Of a stretch of DNA of 64,000 nucleotides, positions 41,717-49,424 are shown one piece after another (the stretch's first letter is position 1; each line of letters starts with the position of its first letter). Below the pieces are notes generated by a model. It was given only the letters and a program-made list of their open reading frames with translations. It searched no databases and was not told the DNA's origin. The stretch is from positions 2,542,001 through 2,606,000 of the forward strand of contig NZ_JACHMB010000001.1 of assembly GCF_014204795.1 (NCBI RefSeq), written 5' to 3'. The stretch comes from Nonomuraea jabiensis. GTDB taxonomy: Bacteria; Actinomycetota; Actinomycetes; Streptosporangiales; Streptosporangiaceae. A program made the translations under genes and the position numbers.

Positions 41717-43105
41717 CTAGCGGGTGCTGCGGTGCACGACCAGGAGCTGGTCGCGGGTGGCGTTCCGGTCGCGGTAGGCGATCGCGGCCGGGGCCTCGGC
41801 GCTGTGGTGGCCGGGCAGCCGCTCGTCGGCGCTCCAGGAGGAGCCGTCGAAGACCGTCCACCACAGGCGCTGGTCCGTGGCGCCGCGGTGGACGCAGTAG
41901 AGGCGGTCCTTGTAGACGGTCAGGGCGGGGCCCTCGGCGGCCAGGTGCATGGTCAGCTTCTGGTCGGGCGTCCAGGCGGAGCCGTCCCAGCGCGTCCACC
42001 ACAGGCTGGAGTCCTTGCCGGTGTGCACGCAGTAGAGGTGGCCCCGCCAGACCGCCAGCGCCGGGTTGGACCGGCAGGCGTGGTCGGGCAGCTGCGTGCA
42101 GGGGCTCCACGAGGAGCCGTCCCACCGCGTCCACCAGAGGGTGGAGTCGGTGCCCGCGTGCACGCAGTAGAGCTGCCCGTCGAACGTGGCCAGCGCGGGG
42201 GCGGAGGCGCTGGGGTGCTCGGGCAGCTTGGCGTCGGGGCTCCAGGTGGAGCCGTCCCACCGCGTCCACCACAGGTTGTCGTCGCCGTCGCCGCGGTGCA
42301 CGCAGTAGAGCCGCCCGTCGTACGCCGCCAGCGCCGGGGCCGAGTCGCTGACGTGCGCCGGCAGCCTTCGGTCCGCGCTCCACCCGTCCTGGGCGTCGTA
42401 GACCGTCCACCACAGGCTGGGATCGTCGACCTTGCCGCGGTGGACGAGGACCAGCCCGTCCTGGAACTCCGCGAGGGCCGGGCTCGACACGTCGAAGTGC
42501 TCGACGAACGTCTGGTCCGGGGTCCACCCCTCGCCGGGCTCGTGGACCGTCCAGTACAGCCGCTCGCCGTCGCGCCGGTCCTCGCGGGCCGGCACCAGCA
42601 TGGCGGGCGCGACCCACGGCGAGACCAGCTTCACGCCGTACGGCCGGGCGACCGAGGTGATCCAGTCGGCCTTGGCGCGCACCTGCCGCTCGATGAGCGG
42701 GGCGAGCCAGGAGCCCAGCACGGTGGCCGCGGTCTCGCCGACGAGCTGCGGGATCTCGGCGGCCAGCAACGCGGCGCTCTCGTTGAGGTGGATCTCGAAA
42801 CCCCACCACCGGGAGACCGGCCAGACCTCCGCGCCCATGGTGCCGAGCTCGCTCTGGAGCCGCCGTACGCGGTCCTGGGCCTGGGGCGGCAGCCCGGCGA
42901 CCTGGCGCCCGCTCTCCCGCTTGGCCGCCGACCACTCGACCTCGACGGCCTCCCGTACGGACGGCTCGTCCAGCAGCTCGCTCTCGACGGCCGCGTCCAC
43001 CGCGGCGGCGGCCACCGGGTCGTCCTGGCTGTGCAGCAGCACCTCCTCGCCGCCCACCGCCGCCGTGTCCAGCCCCGCTCTGTCGGCCCGGGTGTCATCA
43101 GTCAT
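41717..43105 (-). CDS. Six-repeat beta-propeller-like (lectin-like) protein
   Basis: Protein of 462 aa. An N-terminal helical domain (about 1-165) is followed by six repeats of about 48 residues, each with the pattern LWWTRWDGSxWSPD...H...APALA-aromatic-DGxLYCVHRG. Such repeats build beta-propellers like the PLL-type fucose-binding lectins and tachylectin-2. Five of six repeats keep VHRG or VHTG/VHAG, and the WWT motif is conserved. No signal peptide is present. The N-terminal part resembles nothing I can name. I start at the ATG at 43105 with GGGGGG-rich upstream sequence. Confidence 0.75.
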   Translation of the reverse strand: MTDDTRADRAGLDTAAVGGEEVLLHSQDDPVAAAAVDAAVESELLDEPSVREAVEVEWSAAKRESGRQVAGLPPQAQDRVRRLQSELGTMGAEVWPVSRWWGFEIHLNESAALLAAEIPQLVGETAATVLGSWLAPLIERQVRAKADWITSVARPYGVKLVSPWVAPAMLVPAREDRRDGERLYWTVHEPGEGWTPDQTFVEHFDVSSPALAEFQDGLVLVHRGKVDDPSLWWTVYDAQDGWSADRRLPAHVSDSAPALAAYDGRLYCVHRGDGDDNLWWTRWDGSTWSPDAKLPEHPSASAPALATFDGQLYCVHAGTDSTLWWTRWDGSSWSPCTQLPDHACRSNPALAVWRGHLYCVHTGKDSSLWWTRWDGSAWTPDQKLTMHLAAEGPALTVYKDRLYCVHRGATDQRLWWTVFDGSSWSADERLPGHHSAEAPAAIAYRDRNATRDQLLVVHRSTR

Positions 43106-43189
43106 GTCCAGCCCCCCTGGAGTGATCCGCACCATTCGATGCGCATATGTCCCATCTATGGTAACCAGACGTAGTCATTCGATTACTCT

Positions 43190-43202
43190 CCAGGGGCCCT
43201 GG
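43190..43202 (-). terminator. Short hairpin after the GH43 gene
   Basis: Palindrome ccaggggccctgg lies directly next to the GH43 stop on the reverse strand and could end that transcript before the downstream propeller gene. Confidence 0.45.
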
Positions 43203-43203
43203 G

Positions 43204-44622
43204 CTACCTCTCGATGTCCACGGTGAACGCGTCGAAAACCGCCTGCCCCGCGCCGTCCCCCGCCGCGAACAGGCCCACCACCGCCCCCACCCACCGGCTC
43301 TGCGTGGCCTGGAAGGGAGCGCCGACCTCGCGCAGCCCGTCGCCGGCGTCCGCCAGGAACGTGACCAGCGCCCCCTCCCCGATCCGCGCGCCGACGGTGA
43401 CGCGCGTGCCGTCCTTCACGGGCACGGGCTCCATGTCTCCGCACACCAGGACGGTGCCGCCCGCCGTGCGCTCCAGCCCGACGTAGGCGTAGGTGAACCC
43501 GAGCACGACCAGTCCCGCCCGGCCCTCGCCGTCCAGGGTGAGGCCGGTGGTGACCGTACACGGGTCGCCGGGCAGCCGCTGCCCGAGCACGGACGGGCGC
43601 TCCCTGAGGTCCTCCGGCCCCGGTACGCAGGCCAGGCGGAGGGTGCCGTCCCGCAGCTCCCACCAGGCGGGGTCGGGGTTGGCCTGCCAGCTCCACTGCA
43701 GGCCGAGCCCGGGCCCGGCGAAGTCGTCGGAGGTGGCGGGCTCGGCCGGCGTGCCGCCGGGGACGGGCACGCGGCCGCCGGGCACCGGCTCGCCGTCCGC
43801 GCCCATGACCGGCCAGCCGTCCTCCCAGGCCATGGGCTGCAGGTGCACGACCCTGCCGTAGGCGCCGCGGTCCTGGAAGTGCATGAACCAGTGCTCGCCC
43901 GACGGGGTGTCCACCCAGCCGCCCTGGTGCGGCCCGTTCACGTCGGTGCCGCCCTGCTCCAGCACGATCCGGTCCTCGTACGGGCCGAAGATCGAGTGCG
44001 CCCGGAACACCGACTGCCAGCCCTGCTCCACCCCGCCCGCCGGGGCGAAGATCCAGTACGTGCCGTCGCGCTTGTAGAGCTTGGGCCCCTCCAGCGTCCG
44101 GTAGCCGGGCAGCAGGTCGGCGTCGATGATCAGCGTGCCCTCGTCCAGCACCTCGCGGGCGTCCGGCGACATGCGGTGCAGGGTGAGCCGGTTGTTGACG
44201 CCGGCCCGGCTCTTGGCCCAGGCATGCACCAGGTACGCCTGGCCGTCGTCGTCCCACAGCGGGCACGGGTCGATGAGCCCGGCGCCCGGCTTGACCACGT
44301 GCGGCGCGGTCCACGGACCCCGCGGGTCCTCCGCGCTCACCACGTGGATCCCCACGTCGGGGTCGCCGTAGAAGATCCAGAACCGTCCGTCGTGGTGGCG
44401 CAGCGAGGGCGCCCACACTCCGCAACCCGGCCGCACGTCGTCATAGCCGCTCGTCACGGCGTGCCCGATGATCGTCCAGTTGACCAGGTCGCGCGAGTGC
44501 AGGATCGGCAGGCCCGGGACCTTGGTGAACGTGGAGGCGGTCAGGTAGAAGTCCGCGCCGACGCGGATCACGTCGGGGTCGGACCAGTCGGCGTTCAGCA
44601 CGGGGTTGCGGTAGGTCGTCAT
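43204..44622 (-). CDS. GH43-family glycoside hydrolase (beta-xylosidase/arabinofuranosidase-like)
   Basis: Five-bladed propeller glycosidase of 472 aa plus a C-terminal beta-sandwich. Catalytic residues are visible: base Asp15 in DWSDPDVI, pKa-modulating Asp118 in LIDPCPLW, and acid Glu178 in TLEGPKLY. A C-terminal domain (about 295-472) resembles the accessory domain found in the xylosidase subfamilies. No signal peptide, so it acts on imported oligosaccharides. It is divergent from a LacI-family regulator, with a palindromic operator between them. No transporter lies beside it. Confidence 0.92.
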   Translation of the reverse strand: MTTYRNPVLNADWSDPDVIRVGADFYLTASTFTKVPGLPILHSRDLVNWTIIGHAVTSGYDDVRPGCGVWAPSLRHHDGRFWIFYGDPDVGIHVVSAEDPRGPWTAPHVVKPGAGLIDPCPLWDDDGQAYLVHAWAKSRAGVNNRLTLHRMSPDAREVLDEGTLIIDADLLPGYRTLEGPKLYKRDGTYWIFAPAGGVEQGWQSVFRAHSIFGPYEDRIVLEQGGTDVNGPHQGGWVDTPSGEHWFMHFQDRGAYGRVVHLQPMAWEDGWPVMGADGEPVPGGRVPVPGGTPAEPATSDDFAGPGLGLQWSWQANPDPAWWELRDGTLRLACVPGPEDLRERPSVLGQRLPGDPCTVTTGLTLDGEGRAGLVVLGFTYAYVGLERTAGGTVLVCGDMEPVPVKDGTRVTVGARIGEGALVTFLADAGDGLREVGAPFQATQSRWVGAVVGLFAAGDGAGQAVFDAFTVDIER

Positions 44623-44645
44623 CCCTCACTCCTTGGCGGCACCTG

Positions 44646-44661
44646 CTGCAATCGGTTGCAG
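44646..44661. promoter_or_regulatory. LacI-type operator between GH43 and its regulator
   Basis: Perfect palindromic arms ctgcaa and ttgcag with central tcgg (ctgcaatcggttgcag), 23 bases before the GH43 start. The CG-centred TGCAA/TTGCA form is typical for LacI-family operators. Confidence 0.75.
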
Positions 44662-44801
44662 GAAACGTCGCACCCGCACGTACGTGCCGTCAAATGGCCC
44701 GGATGCCGGAGGTGGCCGGGAGCAGGCCGTCATGGCCGAATTTCGAAATTTTCGGGGCGCTGGCCTGGCGGTTCCCGGGCGCGGCGGGGAGAGTGGGGGT
44801 C

Positions 44802-45824
44802 ATGACGGTCGAGGACCAGCCCCAGCAGTTACCCAAACTGGCCGTGATCGCCCGCGAGGCTGGCGTGTCCGTTGCAACCGTTTCCAAAGCTCTCAACGGC
44901 CGCTCCGACGTCTCCGCCCACACCCGCCGGCTGGTCGCCGAGGTGCTGGAGCGGCGCGGCTACCCCAGGCAGCGGGTCAGGCCCGCGCGGGGAAGCATGG
45001 TGGATGTCATGCTGCAGGCCCTCGACTCGCCGTACGCGCTGGCGATCCTCGGCGGGGTGGAGGACGCGGCCTGGCGGGCAGGCGTCGACCTGGTGGTCTC
45101 GGCCGTGTGCGACCGCACCAAGCACGGCCAGCCACCGCCCGCATGGCTGGACCGGATCGGCGCCCGCGACAGCGCCGGCGTCCTGCTCGTGCGCACGTCG
45201 CCGACCGCCGCGCAGCGGGCCTGGCTCGCCGACCGGGGGATCCCCGCGGTGATCGTCGACCCGCGCCGCAAGCCGCCGGCCGGCCTGCCCGCCGTCGCCT
45301 CGGCCAACGTGGACGGCGCGCGGGCGGCCACCGAGCACCTGATCGCCCTCGGCCACTCGCGAATCGCCGTCGTCACGGGCCGCCCGGGGGTCCCGTGCGC
45401 GGCCGACCGGCTGGCCGGCCACCGCCAGGCCATGGCCGCCGCCGGGCTCCGGGCCGACCCCCGGTGGGAGGTGTGCGGCTACTTCCAGCAGGACGACGCC
45501 CTGCGAGCCACCCGCCGCCTGCTCGCCTCCCTCCCCCACCCGCCGACCGCCGTCTTCGCCTGCTCCGACTCCATGGCCGTCGGGGTGTACCAGGCGCTGG
45601 GCGAGCACGGGCTCCGCGTGCCCGACGACGTGAGCGTGATCGGCTTCGACGACTCCTGGGCCGCCGCCCACGTCACACCGGCCCTCACCACGGTCCGCCA
45701 GCCCTGGCCCGAGCTGGGCGCGGCGGCACTGACGGCATTGCTCACCGACGGCGGCCCGGGCCGGATCGAGCTGCCGACGGAGCTGGTCACGCGATCAAGC
45801 ACCGCTCCGCCCCGACCGTCCTGA
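44802..45824 (+). CDS. LacI-family transcriptional regulator
   Basis: Sugar-responsive repressor of 340 aa. The HTH lies at about 11-35 (VIAREAGVSVATVSKALNGR) with the hinge region following. The periplasmic-binding-protein fold (about 65-335) contains SANVDGARAATEHLIALGHSR and SVIGFDDSWAA. I chose the ATG at 44802 because GGGGAGAG precedes it; a longer in-frame start at 44694 would place a disordered 36-residue extension before the HTH. It almost certainly represses the divergent GH43 gene through the intervening palindrome and responds to a xylose- or arabinose-containing sugar. Confidence 0.92.
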   Translation: MTVEDQPQQLPKLAVIAREAGVSVATVSKALNGRSDVSAHTRRLVAEVLERRGYPRQRVRPARGSMVDVMLQALDSPYALAILGGVEDAAWRAGVDLVVSAVCDRTKHGQPPPAWLDRIGARDSAGVLLVRTSPTAAQRAWLADRGIPAVIVDPRRKPPAGLPAVASANVDGARAATEHLIALGHSRIAVVTGRPGVPCAADRLAGHRQAMAAAGLRADPRWEVCGYFQQDDALRATRRLLASLPHPPTAVFACSDSMAVGVYQALGEHGLRVPDDVSVIGFDDSWAAAHVTPALTTVRQPWPELGAAALTALLTDGGPGRIELPTELVTRSSTAPPRPS

Positions 45825-45917
45825 CCACTTTGTCCAAGCCTTGGTGGTCGAGCCGCTGCCGCTTCGTGGGTGGATCAGATGGCGGCGGCCGGGGACCGGC
45901 GCGGTTACAGTTGATGC

Positions 45918-46226
45918 GTGACTGCCCTGCACGACGCCACTGAGTTGAGCGTTGCCGAGGCGGCCCGGCGAGGGGTTGCCCGCCTGGTGGCCGAGGCGGA
46001 GCAGGGGACCGATCTGGTGGTCACCCGCCGGCATCAGCCGGTGGCGGCCGTGGTGAGCATCCGCCGGCTCAACGAGTTGGAGGCGGCGGCGGCCGACCTG
46101 CGGGATCTGGCGCTGGTGCTTGCTCGGTCGGGGACCGACACGGGGGAGCGGGTCTCGCTCGATGAGGTGCTGGCCACTTTCGGGCACACCCGCGAATCGC
46201 TGGCCGCCATCCCGGACGACGAGTAA
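45918..46226 (+). CDS. Phd/YefM-family antitoxin
   Basis: Antitoxin of 102 aa. The N-terminal Phd/YefM fold has the pattern ELSVAEAARRGVARLVAEAEQG, then TDLVVTRRHQPVAAVVSIRRLNELE, the canonical strand-loop-strand and helix. The acidic C-terminal tail (SLDEVLATFGHTRESLAAIPDDE) would normally wrap the toxin. The sequence directly downstream looks like the beginning of a RelE/ParE-type toxin, but it is broken. The protein is therefore probably an orphan antitoxin kept from a formerly complete toxin-antitoxin pair. Confidence 0.85.
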   Translation: MTALHDATELSVAEAARRGVARLVAEAEQGTDLVVTRRHQPVAAVVSIRRLNELEAAAADLRDLALVLARSGTDTGERVSLDEVLATFGHTRESLAAIPDDE

Positions 46227-46228
46227 AC

Positions 46229-46321
46229 GTATCCGACGTCGTATTCACGGCACCGGCGGTCGACGACTCTCGACGTCTCGGCCCAGACGCGGCGCCCAAG
46301 ATACACAAGAAGAACCTGCTG
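46229..46321 (+). pseudogene. Truncated RelE/ParE-type toxin remnant
   Basis: Three bases after the antitoxin stop the forward frame reads VSDVVFTAPAVDDSRRLGPD and continues APKIHKKNLL. This resembles the N-terminus of RelE/ParE toxins found right after this antitoxin type in actinomycetes. The first codon is GTA instead of GTG or ATG, so the start is lost, and after about 31 codons the similarity stops and the catalytic half is missing. The match is from family memory and should be tested by search. Confidence 0.5.
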
Positions 46322-46348
46322 CCGCGCCGCTACCAGAGTTTCGGGACT

Positions 46349-46531
46349 GGAGGCCCTGCACTCGGCTTGAAAGTTCTTGGCCAGTTCCTCCAAAGTCGCT
46401 CCGGAGCGGACGTTGGCGAGCCCGCTATCGCTACGTACCAAGTGGGTGCGGATCGCGACCCAGCCGTCGGCCATGTCTGTGATCTGCCATCCGGGGAACC
46501 TGCTGAGCAGGTGCTGCAGGGTCACGTCCAT
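46349..46531 (-). pseudogene. Small hypothetical gene, 3' end lost at the toxin junction
   Basis: Starting at the ATG at 46531 the reverse strand encodes MDVTLQHLLSRFPGW and then a soluble 60-residue stretch. Beyond about 46349 the frame stays open but runs into the antisense of the toxin remnant and then of the antitoxin gene. Open coding through an opposite gene is not normal, so I read this as a gene whose original 3' end was deleted. In its present state it is also in frame with the upstream broken gene, giving one long fused reading frame (46034-46867). Confidence 0.45.
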
Positions 46532-46867
46532 GGTTGCACCCCTGCGACCAACGGCGAGTGCGGATGCGCCCTGCGCAGCTCCGTGTAACGCATAGCGATA
46601 CGCCGTGCGGCTGGCTCTGCCTGGCTCCGGGAGCGGGTGCCAGGCATAGACGGCGCGCTTTCGGCCCGGCTCCCAGCCCGTATGCCACCAGAAGGCGTCA
46701 TGGCAGCACCAGACGAGGAGTCCCACACAGACGGAGACGAGTGCGATGCCGTAACCGTCGTGCACGTCGCTGGGGATGTTCAGGTGGATTAACTTCCGCT
46801 GCAACTGCTGGGCCGCGTCCAGTGACGTGACGACCTGCGGGCCGGGCAGCGCATGCTGTGGATACAT
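46522..46867 (-). pseudogene. Hypothetical actinomycete gene frameshifted by a 10-bp direct repeat
   Basis: The reverse strand from ATG 46867 reads MYPQHALPGPQVVTSLD and on through YGIALVSVCVGLLVWC and RKRAVYAWHP. After that the sensible continuation (ARRIAMRYTELRRAHPHSP, ending at the TGA at 46522) is in another frame. Between them lies a direct repeat ctggctc at 46611-46617 and 46621-46627. Removing ten bases restores one frame that would end overlapping the next gene's start (ATGGACGTGA), a typical coupled arrangement. The present frame instead fuses both genes. Confidence 0.5.
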
Positions 46868-46952
46868 CCACCTACCTCCGGTGACTTCAGTGCCAGTACG
46901 GCCAAGTGAAGCCAGGTGGGCGGGACCTTTGAACTTCGCCGCAGCCCGGTGT

Positions 46953-47018
46953 CGGGACGTGTTGAGTCACCGAGAAACGTCCCGAGACGGCCTTGCAACG
47001 TCCCGGACGTTAACGTCC
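46953..47018. promoter_or_regulatory. Array of ACGTCC/GGACGT boxes before the HTH gene
   Basis: Five hexamer half-sites occur in 66 bases: ggacgt at 46955, acgtcc at 46977 and 46998, ggacgt at 47005, and acgtcc at 47013. The last two form a perfect 14-bp palindrome ggacgttaacgtcc (47005-47018) ending 10 bases before the GTG start. Two longer direct copies, aacgtcccg, are spaced exactly 21 bases apart. Confidence 0.7.
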
Positions 47019-47028
47019 ACTGGAATGC

Positions 47029-47790
47029 GTGAATGAGCGCCTACGCACAGCGATGCTCCGCCATGGTGTAGCCCTGGAAGACCTGGCCGAGACGTGTGGC
47101 GTCGAGCCCAAGACGGTCGAGCGCTGGATCAACACAGGTCGGGTCCCGCACCGGCGGCACAGGTGGGCAGCGGCGAAGCTGCTGACCGCTGACGAGACGT
47201 ACCTGTGGCCTGACGTGCTGGAGAGCAGTCAAGCGCGCCGAGGCCGGGCGAACAGGTCGGAACTCGTGGAGGTCTTTCCCGACCGAGCCAGCGTGCCTCG
47301 TGAGCTGTGGCTACGGTTCCTGACGGACGCTCAGGAGCGGGTGGACGTCTTGGTCTTCTCAGGGACGTTCTACGCCCAGACGCAGCCGAAGATCGCTCGA
47401 TCATTGGCCGAGGCTGCGCAACGCGGTGTCGCAATCAGAATCAGGCTGTGCTTCGGAGATCCCACCGCCCAGTCTGTCGAGACCCGCGATCGCGAAGAAG
47501 GGTTGGGCGGGACGCTGGCCGCCAAGATCCGCTCTTCCCTGACCTACTACCGGGCGCTGCCCGAGTTGGATGGCTGCGAGGTCCGTCTGCACTCCACCAC
47601 GCTGTACGCCTCACTGTTCCGCTATGACGATGACGTCCTGGTCAATCCACACGTATACGGAGAACCGGCCTCGGCCAACCCGACCTTCCACTTCCGCCGT
47701 CTCGATGGCGGGACGATGACCGAGCACTACATGTCGTCGTTCGAGCGCGTCTGGGCCGGAGCCGTTCCGTGGTCCGGCGCGAAGATCTGA
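47029..47790 (+). CDS. HTH protein with DUF5919/PLD-like C-terminal domain
   Basis: Protein of 253 aa. The N-terminal XRE-like HTH (about 4-55) includes LEDLAETCGVEPKTVERWIN. The C-terminal domain (about 75-250) has VDVLVFSGTFYAQTQPKIARSL and a later LHSTTLYASLFRYDDDVLV, resembling a phospholipase-D-type fold in which the HKD motif is degenerate; related proteins are annotated DUF5919. The GTG start has no clear ribosome binding site, so a leaderless or near-leaderless transcript is likely. It is followed by a NUDIX gene 10 bases later, a combination I have seen in other actinomycetes but whose job is not known to me. Confidence 0.78.
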   Translation: MNERLRTAMLRHGVALEDLAETCGVEPKTVERWINTGRVPHRRHRWAAAKLLTADETYLWPDVLESSQARRGRANRSELVEVFPDRASVPRELWLRFLTDAQERVDVLVFSGTFYAQTQPKIARSLAEAAQRGVAIRIRLCFGDPTAQSVETRDREEGLGGTLAAKIRSSLTYYRALPELDGCEVRLHSTTLYASLFRYDDDVLVNPHVYGEPASANPTFHFRRLDGGTMTEHYMSSFERVWAGAVPWSGAKI

Positions 47791-47800
47791 GAGGCACCTC

Positions 47801-48268
47801 ATGGGACGAGTTGAGTACTGGAACGACCCGAGGGCACCCAAGGCGAACAGTCTCGTACCGGCCTGCGGGACGGTCACCGTGGACGACGCAGGGCGCATCC
47901 TCATGCAGTGCCGTCGCGACACGGGCCAGTGGGCGTTGCCGATGGGCAAGATGGAGATCGGTGAGACGCCCTCACAGTGCGCCGTGCGGGAAACCGAGGA
48001 GGAGACCGGTGTCTTGGTCGAGCCGGTGGGCATCCTTGGGATCTACTCCGACCCCGGTCACATCGTCGCCTACACGGACGGCGAGATCCGCCAGGAGTAC
48101 GAGGTCATGCTGATCGCCCGCCCGGTCGTCGGTCAGCCGGAGGCCAACGACGAGGCAAGCGATGTGCGGTGGGTTGAGCCGGGCGAACTGCACTTGCTGG
48201 ACATTCACCCCACGCAGTGGCGGCAGCTCAACGACTACCTAGAGCAGAGGCATCCCCACGTTGATTGA
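47801..48268 (+). CDS. NUDIX hydrolase
   Basis: Nucleotide-diphosphate hydrolase of 155 aa. The complete Nudix box GX5EX7REUXEEXGU runs from Gly49 to Val71 (key part RETEEETGV). Other conserved parts are PACGTVTVDDAGRILMQCRRD and the later DVRWVEPGEL. It starts 10 bases after the HTH/DUF5919-like gene, with GAGAGG before the ATG, so the two are one operon. The substrate, such as an oxidised nucleotide or NDP-sugar, cannot be read from the sequence. Confidence 0.92.
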   Translation: MGRVEYWNDPRAPKANSLVPACGTVTVDDAGRILMQCRRDTGQWALPMGKMEIGETPSQCAVRETEEETGVLVEPVGILGIYSDPGHIVAYTDGEIRQEYEVMLIARPVVGQPEANDEASDVRWVEPGELHLLDIHPTQWRQLNDYLEQRHPHVD

Positions 48269-48416
48269 ACCCAGGCCCCAGGCCATCCGTAGCCGCCATG
48301 TGCCGAAGAACGCTCTAGCCTCTGCCTCTTCTGTTCGCAGGAGTAGCCATGGATAGTTGCGAAATCACTTTGAGTGGTCAGATTCTGCGATCGCGTGATC
48401 GAGGAGTCCTGCTGGT

Positions 48417-48434
48417 CATAGCATCGTTGCTATG
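48417..48434. promoter_or_regulatory. Inverted repeat over the toxin start codon, probable HigA operator
   Basis: catagca (48417-48423) and tgctatg (48428-48434) are perfect inverse complements; the second arm contains the toxin ATG. A -10-like TAGCAT (48419-48424) is seven bases before the ATG, so the message is probably leaderless and the repressor would cover both promoter and start. Confidence 0.6.
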
Positions 48435-48779
48435 GTCTGGGGTAGCGTAGAGGTGGAACCGGAAGTTCGGGAGTGGCTGGAGAAGCTCTCGGCAGAGTCG
48501 TTCGCGCGAGCGGCTTTCTACATCGATCTGCTGGCGGCCGAAGGCCCGCTGCTGGGAGAGCCGTACACGCGACAGCTCGATGGCAAGCTGCGCGAACTGC
48601 GGTTCTACCTTGATGATCTGACGATGCGGATCAGCTACTGGATCGCTCCGGATCGGCGGATCATCCTCCTGACCGTTTTCCACAAAACGCGAATGAGGGA
48701 AGATCGAGAAGTGGACCGGGCGCGGCGGGCGTTGTCCCGTTGCAAGGACGAGGCGCACTCGGTGGACGAGGAGTGGTGA
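48432..48779 (+). CDS. HigB/Gp49-family toxin
   Basis: Ribosome-dependent mRNA interferase-type toxin of 115 aa. The family pattern is evident: EVREWLEKLSAESFARAAFYIDLL, then LGEPYTRQLDGKLRELRF and the RISYWIAPDRRIILLTVFHKT core strand. Catalytic-type basic residues follow (KTRMREDREVDRARRAL). The gene precedes its antitoxin, the order typical of hig loci, and the stop overlaps the antitoxin ATG by one base. It looks intact. Confidence 0.88.
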   Translation: MVWGSVEVEPEVREWLEKLSAESFARAAFYIDLLAAEGPLLGEPYTRQLDGKLRELRFYLDDLTMRISYWIAPDRRIILLTVFHKTRMREDREVDRARRALSRCKDEAHSVDEEW

Positions 48780-49078
48780 TGACCGAGCGGACCGATTGGG
48801 CTGATCTCCGTGACCGACGACTGTCCGAGCCCGGGGCGGCCGAGGCATACGATGCGGCTCGTCTCGCTTTTGAACTCGGTCGGGCAGTACGACAGATGCG
48901 GGAATCTCGTGGGTGGAGCCAGAGTGAGCTGGCTCGTGCGGCTGACATGACGCAGTCGGCAGTGGCCCGTTTTGAAGGAGGAGGCACCGTGCCGACGCTG
49001 CCGATCCTCGAGCGACTGGCCAGGGCTCTGGATGCCGAGCTGGAGGTGCGAATCAGTCCACGTGCTCCCGCAGCCTGA
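48779..49078 (+). CDS. HigA-type XRE antitoxin
   Basis: Antitoxin and autorepressor of 99 aa. The XRE HTH (about 40-95) contains MRESRGWSQSELARAADMTQ followed by AVARFEGGGTVP. The N-terminal 35 residues would contact the toxin. The ATG overlaps the toxin stop as TGATG, which sets the start and couples translation. It probably binds the inverted repeat across the toxin start. Confidence 0.9.
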   Translation: MTERTDWADLRDRRLSEPGAAEAYDAARLAFELGRAVRQMRESRGWSQSELARAADMTQSAVARFEGGGTVPTLPILERLARALDAELEVRISPRAPAA

Positions 49079-49424
49079 GCCTGATTTGTCGCGAGAAATG
49101 AAGTGCTACCACTAGCAGCATCAGACAGGTCCACCGCCCGGCAGGCCCAATGTCACCAGGCGCGCAGGCGAGGCTCTTCGTACCGACGGGGCTCATGGGT
49201 GCGGCTGGTCACCCCATGCTCCCCGGCCCACGAATTCTCCGAAGGCGAGCCGGTCCGGGGTGGGCAGCAGACGGCCCACTGTCCAACCGGTCAACGGGTG
49301 GGGACGATGGCGCCGGAGGCGCGGGGGGTGCGCCGGAGGCGCCTCAATAAGGACGTCTGAGCCCTTGCGCGAAGCGCCCCCGGCGAAGCCCTTTGTTTCG
49401 GGGTGGGTGGCCCTGGCCCACCTA
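49079..49424. other. Intergenic region without a convincing gene
   Basis: About 345 bases downstream of the antitoxin. It is GC-rich and contains short repeats of gccggaggcg near 49311-49340. No hairpin with the look of a strong terminator and no coding pattern were seen. Confidence 0.4.

Noticed and set aside
44694..44801. N-terminal extension of the LacI regulator
   Set aside because: The 36 extra residues lie before the usual LacI start, lack a ribosome binding site, and would cover the promoter region; the ATG at 44802 has GGGGAGAG.
46034..46348. C-terminal part of the long reverse-strand frame crossing the antitoxin gene
   Set aside because: It is antisense to the antitoxin and toxin remnant and stays open only by chance after the deletion; I end the real sequence near 46349.
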